From Actinomycetota bacterium (GTDB lineage Bacteria; Actinomycetota; Acidimicrobiia; Acidimicrobiales; Ilumatobacteraceae), in assembly GCA_009704065.1 (NCBI GenBank), contig WLEX01000084.1, forward strand, positions 1-5,558: a DNA stretch of 5,558 nt, read 5' to 3'. Positions 1-5,558 of this stretch are shown here, in pieces. The translations under genes and the position numbers were made by a program. Numbering within the stretch: the stretch's first letter is position 1; each line of letters starts with the position of its first letter. The notes beneath the pieces were generated by a model. That model saw only the letters and a list, made by a program, of their open reading frames with translations, searched no databases and had not been told where the DNA came from.

Positions 1-171
1 ATGCGATTAGCCAATGCGCTGGAAACTGGCATGGTGGGATTGAATCGTGGTCTGGTGTCAGACCCAGCAGCACCCTTTGGGGGAGTAAAGCAGTCGGGCT
101 TGGGCCGCGAAGGTGGTCATGATGGCCTGCTTGCTTTTATGGAAACAAAGTATGTTTCCACCGAGTGGTAA
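1..171 (+). CDS. gabD: Succinate-semialdehyde dehydrogenase-like aldehyde dehydrogenase, C-terminal end (5' partial)
   Basis: Frame 1 is open from the window edge to a TAA at 169-171 and encodes 56 residues. The ATG at base 1 is almost certainly an internal Met, because the peptide aligns with the extreme C-terminus of NAD(P)-dependent aldehyde dehydrogenases of about 450-490 residues. Visible family marks are the LETGMVGLN segment, the strongly conserved [15 protein letters not shown] block (residues 25-39) and a terminal KYVSTEW that resembles the KY ending of the GabD branch. This block contributes to the oligomerisation and C-terminal region. The catalytic Cys, Glu and cofactor-binding parts lie upstream, outside the window. 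GabD oxidises succinate semialdehyde to succinate in the cytoplasm, in GABA catabolism. The family call is firm. The exact substrate is inferred from the tail only, so another short-chain aldehyde dehydrogenase is possible. Confidence 0.85.
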   Translation: MRLANALETGMVGLNRGLVSDPAAPFGGVKQSGLGREGGHDGLLAFMETKYVSTEW

Positions 172-223
172 AAACTGCCGAGGTCTATAGCCACCACGCA
201 ATAGCCGTAGTAATGTCGCAGAG

Positions 224-763
224 ATGAGCGACCAGAAGACAGATACACAGAATGCGTGGCTATCTCCTGAAGAAATCGCCATGGTACGCAACCAAGTGCC
301 CCTCATCTATGTCGATGCGGTGCCCGTGCGGGTCGATCCCGATGGTGTTGTCACCCATGTAGGCATGCTGTTGCGCCAGGCCGCCGATGGCAGTATCAGC
401 CGTATGGTGGTGTCTGGCAGGGTCATGCTGAACGAACGCATCCGTGATGCTCTCATGCGCCACCTCGAAAAAGACCTGGGGCCATTGGCTTTGCCACGCG
501 TACCGCCCGAACCTGCGCCGTTCACCGTTGTCGAATACTTCACCGATCCCGCAGTGTCTGGTTTCTACGATCCTCGCCATCATGCGGTGAGTCTGGCCTA
601 TGTTGTGCCAGTCACCGGAGAATGTCATCCGTCGCAGCAGGCTCTCGACCTTGCATGGTTCACTCCAGAGCAGGCAGTGAGCAACGATGTCATTCGCGAA
701 ATGACGAGTGGCCATGATCGGCTTATTCGATTAGCGCTTGCCTCAGTCGGCCAACTTCCCTGA
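224..763 (+). CDS. DUF4916-type Nudix-like protein with degenerate Nudix box
   Basis: This is a complete 179-residue cytoplasmic protein with no signal peptide or membrane segment. It resembles the actinobacterial DUF4916 family, annotated as Nudix-hydrolase-like. Residues 25-65 give the expected strands (PLIYVDAVPVRVD, THVGMLLRQ). A Nudix-box-like helix follows at G65-x5-E71-x7-R79. In GX5EX7REUXEEXGU the REUXEE part should supply metal-binding Glu residues, but here it reads R79-H80-L81-E82-K83-D84-L85-G86, so the canonical Glu positions hold His, Lys and Asp. Classical Mg-dependent pyrophosphohydrolase activity is therefore doubtful. Later segments (VVEYFTDP, HAVSLAYVVPVTGE, LDLAWFTPEQAV) match the usual Nudix C-terminal half, including the W-F/L-T-P-E-E-type loop. 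The ATG at 224 has only a weak purine stretch (GCAGAG) just upstream. The gene lies 52 bases after the dehydrogenase stop and 14 bases before the DNA glycosylase. The substrate is unknown. Confidence 0.8.
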   Translation: MSDQKTDTQNAWLSPEEIAMVRNQVPLIYVDAVPVRVDPDGVVTHVGMLLRQAADGSISRMVVSGRVMLNERIRDALMRHLEKDLGPLALPRVPPEPAPFTVVEYFTDPAVSGFYDPRHHAVSLAYVVPVTGECHPSQQALDLAWFTPEQAVSNDVIREMTSGHDRLIRLALASVGQLP

Positions 764-777
764 ACTAGATTTGGTGT

Positions 778-1674
778 GTGCCAGAGGGCGACGCCACATA
801 TAAAGCTGCTGCAGCGCTTCGAACTGCATTAGTGGGCAAAGCTATCTCTCGCTTCGAATCACCTGGCCTCATCGGCCCTACTCCACAAATTGGTTCAGCA
901 ATTGAACGTGTGGAAAGCCATGGCAAGCAACTCGAAATAATCTTCGATGATGGCATTGTGCTGCATACGTATTTGCGTCTCCGAGGCAAGTGGCATTTGT
1001 ATCACGTAGGACAAAAATGGAAGAAGCGCCGCCATCTTGCGCGGGCAATCATTGAAACCGATGAATGGGTTGCGGTGGCTTTCAACACGCCCATTGTGGA
1101 GACATATCGTCAATATCACCAGTCGCGTCATCCGCACTCGGGTCGAGTGGGTCCCGACATTGCATCAGCCGAAGCCGACATGCACGAATGTGCTGCACGT
1201 CTATTTCATTACGACAAACCCCATGTCACTGTTGCAGAAGCAATGCTCGACCCACGTGTCATGACTGGCATCGGCAATGTGTATCGATGTGAAGCGTTGT
1301 GGTCGTGTGGAGTACACCCATGGGCTCATGTGGGTGATGTGCCCCAATCAACTTGCCTTGATCTCGTGCTCACTGCTGCAGGTCATGTGAGAGCGAACCA
1401 ACATTCTCCCGTTCGAATTACTGCCCCCGATGTTCCGGGTGGTTTAGCGGTGTATGGCCGCAATGGTCAGAAATGCTCGCGCTGTGGCGACATTATTCGC
1501 GTAACTACGCTCGCGAACACTGAACGCAATGTGTACTGGTGCCCTGGGTGCCAAGTGGGTTCTGAGCCATACCCCGAACGAGACGATTCTGATCCCATTG
1601 CGCGGGCAATGGATCCACATCCTGCTGCAACTCAGTTTGTGGGCGATGTCTTGCGAAATCGCACTGCCTCGTAA
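778..1674 (+). CDS. nei: Fpg/Nei-family DNA glycosylase/AP lyase (endonuclease VIII-like)
   Basis: This is a base-excision repair enzyme that removes oxidised bases and cleaves the AP site by beta/delta elimination. The 298-residue protein starts at GTG 778, and this start is fixed by the family: the N-terminus MPEGD must yield Pro2 as catalytic nucleophile after Met removal, with Glu3 next to it. K50 in SHGKQL matches the conserved catalytic Lys of the N-terminal domain. The helix-two-turn-helix contains MTGIGNVY (162-169), with the DNA-contacting Asn at 167. A C-terminal zinc finger has Cys233, Cys236, Cys255 and Cys258, with Arg250 in the hairpin as in Fpg/Nei. Two things are odd. The finger spacing is C-x2-C-x18-C-x2-C, whereas x16 is usual, and about 40 acidic/polar residues follow the finger, where relatives normally end. 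MPEGD favours the Nei branch of Actinobacteria over Fpg. No Shine-Dalgarno is visible; the start sits 14 bases after the upstream stop, so coupled translation is likely. Confidence 0.93.
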   Translation: MPEGDATYKAAAALRTALVGKAISRFESPGLIGPTPQIGSAIERVESHGKQLEIIFDDGIVLHTYLRLRGKWHLYHVGQKWKKRRHLARAIIETDEWVAVAFNTPIVETYRQYHQSRHPHSGRVGPDIASAEADMHECAARLFHYDKPHVTVAEAMLDPRVMTGIGNVYRCEALWSCGVHPWAHVGDVPQSTCLDLVLTAAGHVRANQHSPVRITAPDVPGGLAVYGRNGQKCSRCGDIIRVTTLANTERNVYWCPGCQVGSEPYPERDDSDPIARAMDPHPAATQFVGDVLRNRTAS

Positions 1675-1677
1675 TTG

Positions 1678-2061
1678 CTATGCCCGACCCATTACGCGGT
1701 CGACTGCAATTTCTATAGACACACGGTCTTCACGCTCTTTTGGCTGGCGATACCGCGCGGCGTAGCCAGTTACTGCTGCAGCAACGCGATCTGCATCGTT
1801 CGTGCCACACACAACACCTTCGAGCGTGAGCCATCGCCCGCCATCGACTTGCGACACCACGCCACGTCCACCTCGCAACGCATTTTTGTACTTCACTGCT
1901 GATGCGAACGTGATGAGGCGCACAGTATGAGAATCGTGATCGTAGCTAAAACCAACTGGCACCACGTGAGGTGAGCCATCGGCGCGCATTGTGGTGAGGG
2001 TGGCTAAATGACGGTCAGACAAGAATGCAAGCATCTCGGGTGTCATTGATTGCGGTGTCAT
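1678..2061 (-). CDS. PPOX-class (pyridoxamine-phosphate-oxidase fold) oxidoreductase, probably F420-dependent
   Basis: This is a complete 127-residue single-domain split beta-barrel protein, the normal length for the F420/flavin-binding FDOR-B type. Family signatures are HLATLTTMRADGSPHVVPVGF (18-38; strand, turn with DGSPHV, strand), the K-Y-K-N segment at 57-60 preceding the GGRGVVSQVDG strand, WLTLEGVV (77-84), and a C-terminal strand ending DRVMGRA. Members use deazaflavin F420H2, or sometimes FMN, to reduce small molecules in the cytoplasm. The substrate cannot be read from the sequence, and the F420 preference is inferred from family resemblance. The start codon follows the permease TGA by one base (TGATATG), so translation is probably coupled to the permease. 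No Shine-Dalgarno is visible. A second in-frame ATG (Met6, at 2046) is an alternative start. The gene converges on the glycosylase gene with 3 bases between the stops. Confidence 0.87.
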   Translation of the reverse strand: MTPQSMTPEMLAFLSDRHLATLTTMRADGSPHVVPVGFSYDHDSHTVRLITFASAVKYKNALRGGRGVVSQVDGGRWLTLEGVVCGTNDADRVAAAVTGYAARYRQPKEREDRVSIEIAVDRVMGRA

Positions 2062-2062
2062 A

Positions 2063-4600
2063 TCAGTTGGTGTTTAACGAATCGAGAATATTGACTCGAG
2101 TAGCGCGCCATGCAGGGTAAATAGCAGCAAATAAACCAACGATGAACGACATGATCATGATGACGATGGTCGGCGTTACTGGCAACTTAAACGATGTAAG
2201 CCCCTGATCCTTGAGGGCAAATACAATGACCCAACCGAGGCCAATGCCGAGAACAATGCCCATCACTGCTCCGAGTAATGACGTAATTACGCTTTCCCAA
2301 CGGACTGTAGTGCGCACTTGTGAGCGAGTCATTCCGACTGCACGCAGTAGTGCCAGTTCTCGTTGTCGTTCGAACACGCTGAGTAGCAACGTAATGATGA
2401 TGCCGACAATAGAGATGATGACTGACAGCATGAGCAATCCGTAAATCAGGCCAAGCAATTGGTTGACCTGACCTGATTGCTTGTCGATGTATTGCTGTTT
2501 CGTGAGCAAGTCGCCTTGTCCGTACTTCTTTACAGCCGCGGTTAATGATGACAAAACTTCTTTTTGATCAGATCCTGGTCGAGACTTGATGTACACCCCA
2601 ATATCGAATGTGACGACAGAAGTAGAAGCAATCAAACCCTTGTTCAAGATGTAATCACCAATTTCATTGTTGATATAGATCCCCGACACAGTGAGCGTGC
2701 GTGATTGCCCATCAGCAAAAATTGCAGAAATGGTGCTTCCTTCTGTGAAGCTTTTCTTCTTCGCGATTTTTTCAGAAATGAAAATACTGTCTGTTGCAAG
2801 ATCAGAATAAGCGGCATCAATCAATCCGATGTTCCAAATTCCTTCAATGGTTTCTGGCGCAATCGATGTGAGGTACTGACCCTTGCCATCAAGTTTTGCG
2901 GTGACAAGGCCAATACCCGTTGCACCTTCGACCAATGGCAGCTGTGCAATGTCGGTGGCTAATGACGGGCTGAGCCCACCAAAGCCTCGATTATTTGTGC
3001 TGATTGCGTAGTCGCCTTTGAACTGTTGCGTGAACACGTCGTCAATTTGACCCTTGATAGATGCTGCAAGCGCGGTGACTGCAGTAACGAGTGCGACACC
3101 AATCAGTACTGGCGAAGCAGTACGTGAGGTGCGCTTTGGGTTACGTGCAGAGTTCTGGCGGGCCATCACACCGGTGATGCCGCGGAATCGGGCAGCAGGG
3201 CGACCAAGGAAGAGCGCGACGGGACGCGCAATGATTGGCCCAAGAACAATGGTTCCGATAAAGACAAGAAGAATTCCGAAACCGAGATATGAATTGCTTG
3301 CTCCCACAATGACCATCACGATGACAGCAAGACCCAATGCAATAGAGATGAGCCCCCCAATGAGTCGCTTACGGCCGGGTTCAGAAACCTCAAGTGCTGT
3401 AGCACGCATTGCTGCCAATGGCGGTACTTTGCCCGCGCGCAAAGCCGGCAGAATTGCCGACAACACAGTGACAATGGTGCCGACAAATACGGTTTGCTGC
3501 ACTGTGCTTGTAGTAACTACCAAGCCACCGCTTGGAATATCGATATTTAGTGCGCGCAACAACGCACTAAGACCTTTCGATAATCCGATACCGGCTACTA
3601 ATCCAATCATGGATCCGAATACTCCGACGGCAAGCGATTCAATCAGCATTGCGCGCGTCACTTGACTACGGCTTGCTCCGATTGCGCGTAACAACGCATT
3701 TTCACGTTGGCGCTGTGCAGCACTAATGGAGAACACGTTGTAAATAACGAAGCAACCAACACCAAGAGCGATGAAGCTAAATGTCTTGAGCAAAATGCCA
3801 AAGAAATCGAGTGCAGATCCAATTTGGTCCTGAGTTTCTAATGTGATTTCAGCACCAGTGAGAGTTTCTGTTTTATCGGTCGTAGGCAGAGCAGCTTGTA
3901 TGGCTTTTGCTAATTTCGCGTCAGACACTGAACCATCACCAGTAATAAGAACGGCGTCGATGAATCCGGGTTTGGTTAAGAAATCCGCAGCAGTGGCGGG
4001 ATCGAATAAGGCAAACGTGGCACCGCCTGGTGAACGAACGTCGCCATACGATGCGATACCGACCAGCGTGAATTCACGGCTTCCTGATTGAGCAACGACC
4101 TTGACGGTGTCGCCAAGGACGTACTTTCCTGCTTTCGCAGAAGCTTCATCGAGCGCAACCTGTGTAGGACCAACAGGGAATTCACCATCTGCGATGGTCC
4201 ACAAAGCTCCTTCAAATTCAACTCCGATAGTTCCAAAGGTGGGAGGTCCCTGACCATCGGAACCAATGGGTTTTCCGTCTTTGCCAATGATGCGAGCAAA
4301 TGCCTGAATATCGGGCACTGCGTTTTTCACACCAGGCACGGTCTTGACAATGTCGACTAATGACAACGGAATTCGTTGGCGCTCTTCCTGGCCAAAGTCA
4401 GCTTCAATTACTTGTGATGACCGAACATAGGCATCGACGTTTTTGAATACATCGGAGAACAGGTTGTCGAAGGTGCGGGTAAGCGTGTCGGAAAACACCG
4501 AAGTGCCTGCCAAAAACGAGGTACCGAGAATGACGGCAAGCGAAGTAAGAATCAGGCGGGCTTTTCGACCCAAGATTCCTTTGATGGCAATACGAAACAT
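2063..4600 (-). CDS. ABC transporter permease with two FtsX domains (MacB-PCD/FtsX type)
   Basis: This is the membrane subunit of a type VII-like ABC system, 845 residues, the usual size for the duplicated actinobacterial form. By hydropathy I read about ten membrane helices: 15-38, 265-293, 318-345, 366-390, 413-432, 437-457, 494-513, 713-740, 768-796 and 808-828. Two large extracytoplasmic domains (about 39-264 and 514-712) follow the first helix of each half, as in MacB periplasmic core domains. Each half carries the FtsX coupling motif just after its post-domain helix: QRENALLRAIGASRSQV (298-314) and QRELALLRAVGMTRSQV (746-762). These contact the ATPase. Both FtsX domains end in a P-A-x-R-A motif (PALRAGKVPPL near 385, PAWRATRVNIL near 829). 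Starting at ATG 4600, it lies 3 bases after the ATPase stop and shares its transcript. Likely roles are export of lipids, lipoproteins or peptides, or mechanical signalling at the envelope. The substrate is unknown, and the family name does not settle it. Confidence 0.94.
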   Translation of the reverse strand: MFRIAIKGILGRKARLILTSLAVILGTSFLAGTSVFSDTLTRTFDNLFSDVFKNVDAYVRSSQVIEADFGQEERQRIPLSLVDIVKTVPGVKNAVPDIQAFARIIGKDGKPIGSDGQGPPTFGTIGVEFEGALWTIADGEFPVGPTQVALDEASAKAGKYVLGDTVKVVAQSGSREFTLVGIASYGDVRSPGGATFALFDPATAADFLTKPGFIDAVLITGDGSVSDAKLAKAIQAALPTTDKTETLTGAEITLETQDQIGSALDFFGILLKTFSFIALGVGCFVIYNVFSISAAQRQRENALLRAIGASRSQVTRAMLIESLAVGVFGSMIGLVAGIGLSKGLSALLRALNIDIPSGGLVVTTSTVQQTVFVGTIVTVLSAILPALRAGKVPPLAAMRATALEVSEPGRKRLIGGLISIALGLAVIVMVIVGASNSYLGFGILLVFIGTIVLGPIIARPVALFLGRPAARFRGITGVMARQNSARNPKRTSRTASPVLIGVALVTAVTALAASIKGQIDDVFTQQFKGDYAISTNNRGFGGLSPSLATDIAQLPLVEGATGIGLVTAKLDGKGQYLTSIAPETIEGIWNIGLIDAAYSDLATDSIFISEKIAKKKSFTEGSTISAIFADGQSRTLTVSGIYINNEIGDYILNKGLIASTSVVTFDIGVYIKSRPGSDQKEVLSSLTAAVKKYGQGDLLTKQQYIDKQSGQVNQLLGLIYGLLMLSVIISIVGIIITLLLSVFERQRELALLRAVGMTRSQVRTTVRWESVITSLLGAVMGIVLGIGLGWVIVFALKDQGLTSFKLPVTPTIVIMIMSFIVGLFAAIYPAWRATRVNILDSLNTN

Positions 4601-4603
4601 GTG

Positions 4604-5344
4604 TTAGTGACCGATTGTCTTCATTAGGTCGAGAACTTTTTCTGCGGTGGGTTCAGTCATCTCGTTAACTACCTTGCCGTCAGCCAAGAAGATTATGCGG
4701 TCCGCATACGAAGCTGCCACGGGATCATGGGTCACCATGACGATTGTTTGCCCGAGATCGTCGACTGCTTTGCGCATGAATGTAAGGATCTCTGCACCAG
4801 TGGTGCTGTCGAGGTTTCCTGTTGGTTCGTCGGCAAAAATGATGCGAGGCTCAGAAGCAAGTGCACGCGCTACCGCAACGCGCTGTTGTTGGCCACCCGA
4901 CAATTCACTCGGACGATGAGTGAGACGATCATTCAAGTGCACCGTGGAAATGACTTTTTGAATCCACTCTTCGTTGCCTTTGTCGTTGCCCAACATAAGT
5001 GGCAAACGAATGTTTTCATCGGCGGTAAGAGTTGGCACCAAGTTGAACGACTGGAAAACAAAACCAATTTTTTCACGCCGTAATTCGGTGAGTGCTTTGT
5101 CTTTCATTGTGGACAAGTCGGTGCCGTCGATGATGGCCGATCCTGACGACAATTCGTCGAGGCCAGCGATGCAATGCATCAGTGTTGATTTGCCTGAACC
5201 ACTGGGGCCCATAATGGCGGTGAACTCACCAGCAAAAAACTCAACGCTTACATCGTTGAGTGCGTAAACAGCATCGTCCCCTGATCCGTAGACCTTTGAG
5301 GCAGAGAGGGTTGAAGCAGCGACAGTACGGGTCTGAGGGGTCAT
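4604..5344 (-). CDS. ABC transporter ATP-binding protein, LolD/MacB family
   Basis: This 246-residue protein is the complete nucleotide-binding subunit that powers the adjacent FtsX permease at the cytoplasmic face of the membrane. Visible motifs in order are an A-loop Tyr19, Walker A GPSGSGKST (46-54), Q-loop Gln98 in VFQSFNLVP, signature LSGGQQQR (148-155), Walker B IIFADEP (168-174) with catalytic Glu173, D-loop GNLDS (176-180) and switch His206 in VTHDP. The EPTGNLDS and FQSFNLVPTLTADEN forms are typical of the LolD/MacB/YknY group, so it is unlikely to be an importer ATPase. All catalytic residues are present. The ATG at 5344 gives the expected N-terminus; a GAGGGG stretch directly abuts it with no spacer, so it cannot act as a normal ribosome site. 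The start may rely on re-initiation from a tiny upstream ORF. The peroxiredoxin stop is 25 bases upstream, suggesting one operon. Confidence 0.95.
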   Translation of the reverse strand: MTPQTRTVAASTLSASKVYGSGDDAVYALNDVSVEFFAGEFTAIMGPSGSGKSTLMHCIAGLDELSSGSAIIDGTDLSTMKDKALTELRREKIGFVFQSFNLVPTLTADENIRLPLMLGNDKGNEEWIQKVISTVHLNDRLTHRPSELSGGQQQRVAVARALASEPRIIFADEPTGNLDSTTGAEILTFMRKAVDDLGQTIVMVTHDPVAASYADRIIFLADGKVVNEMTEPTAEKVLDLMKTIGH

Positions 5345-5366
5345 CCCCTCATGTTACTGAGCCTCT
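5341..5366 (-). promoter_or_regulatory. Ribosome-binding site and three-codon mini-ORF overlapping the ABC ATPase start
   Basis: On the minus strand, AGAGG (5366-5362) is followed 9 bases later by ATG (5352-5350), then AGG, GGA and TGA (5343-5341). The TGA overlaps the ATPase ATG (5344-5342) as ATGA. The mini-ORF Met-Arg-Gly has a better-spaced Shine-Dalgarno than the ATPase itself, whose GAGGGG sits flush against the start. Reading this as termination-reinitiation is inference. It could equally be chance, with weak direct initiation at the ATPase ATG. Confidence 0.35.
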
Positions 5367-5369
5367 TTA

Positions 5370-5558
5370 TTACTTAGGTTGCGCCAACACACGAAGGTAT
5401 GGCTTTACGGTCTTCCAACCCTGAGGAAACAGCGTTTTTGCTTCTTCATCGGTGACTGCTGCGCCAATGATGACGTCTTGGCCATCGGTCCAGTTCGCTG
5501 GTGTTGCCACTTTGAACTTGGCGGTGAGTTGCAAGGAATCGATAACACGAAGAATTTC
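5370..5558 (-). CDS. 1-Cys peroxiredoxin (Prx6/AhpC-TSA family), C-terminal end (5' partial)
   Basis: The minus strand is open from the window edge to TAA at 5372-5370, followed at once by a second in-frame TAA. The 62 residues begin EILRVIDSLQLT and carry the Prx6-type C-terminal domain motifs VATPANW (17-23) and DEEAKTLFPQGWKTVKPYLRV (37-57), the dimerisation extension that distinguishes 1-Cys Prx6-like enzymes from short AhpC types. There is no Cys in this tail, in keeping with the absence of a C-terminal resolving cysteine. The peroxidatic Cys, in a P-x-x-x-T/S-x-x-C motif, lies outside the window. The enzyme reduces hydrogen peroxide and organic or lipid hydroperoxides in the cytoplasm. 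It is the first visible gene of the minus-strand cluster; any promoter must lie upstream of the window. Confidence 0.92.
   Translation of the reverse strand, partial: EILRVIDSLQLTAKFKVATPANWTDGQDVIIGAAVTDEEAKTLFPQGWKTVKPYLRVLAQPK

Noticed and set aside
1..3. ATG at the first base as a true gene start
   Set aside because: The peptide aligns with the end of a roughly 450-490 residue dehydrogenase, so this is an internal Met at the window edge.
172..223. Possible promoter (TCTATAG near 184-190) between the dehydrogenase and the DUF4916 gene
   Set aside because: There is no convincing -35 element at the right spacing, and the 52-base gap alone does not show a promoter.
260..715. A 151-codon open frame antisense to the DUF4916 gene
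   Set aside because: It is His- and Arg-rich with no recognisable domain, and the plus-strand frame has clear Nudix-like features. It is a shadow of a G+C-rich coding region.
1685..1702. Hairpin CGACC / GGTCG with an 8-base loop just past the convergent stops
   Set aside because: The stem is only 5 base pairs with no T-run on either strand, and it lies within the PPOX coding end. It does not qualify as a terminator.
3054..3665. A 203-codon plus-strand open frame inside the permease gene
   Set aside because: Its composition (Arg, Thr, Ala, Pro) is that of a reversed membrane-protein frame, without any domain. The minus-strand permease explains the region fully.
5168..5180. Perfect palindrome GATGCA-A-TGCATC
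   Set aside because: It lies inside the ATPase gene just after Walker A, encoding conserved family residues (MHCIAG). It has a one-base loop and no second copy, so it is likely chance.

Overview
The window looks like chromosomal DNA from an actinobacterium of moderate G+C (about half by eye). Three genes point that way: an F420-type PPOX-fold oxidoreductase, a mycobacterial-style Nei (MPEGD) glycosylase, and a DUF4916-type Nudix-like protein. A low- to mid-G+C aquatic lineage (for example an Acidimicrobiia-like or acI-like group) would fit, but the sequence alone does not fix the taxon. There are no RNA genes, insertion sequences, CRISPR arrays, phage genes or long repeats. No gene-free stretch exceeds 60 bases.

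The left part (1-1674) is on the plus strand. It holds the last 56 codons of a succinate-semialdehyde dehydrogenase-like aldehyde dehydrogenase, then a complete DUF4916/Nudix-like protein with a damaged Nudix box (224-763), then a complete Fpg/Nei-family DNA glycosylase (778-1674). Gaps are 52 and 14 bases, so the last two are probably cotranscribed.

The right part (5558-1678) is on the minus strand and reads as one compact operon. In transcription order it holds the C-terminal 62 residues of a 1-Cys (Prx6-like) peroxiredoxin, a LolD/MacB-type ABC ATPase, an 845-residue double-FtsX permease, and a 127-residue F420-type PPOX oxidoreductase. Gaps are 25, 3 and 1 bases. The ATPase and permease should form a complete exporter or mechanotransmission-type ABC complex. 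The peroxiredoxin and PPOX protein give the operon a redox flavour, but a functional link is inference.

The two blocks converge at 1674/1678 with only 3 bases between stop codons and no visible terminator. I see no clearly novel system. The points most worth a second look are the operon pairing, a three-codon mini-ORF overlapping the ATPase start, the degenerate Nudix box, and the altered zinc finger and C-terminal tail of the Nei protein.
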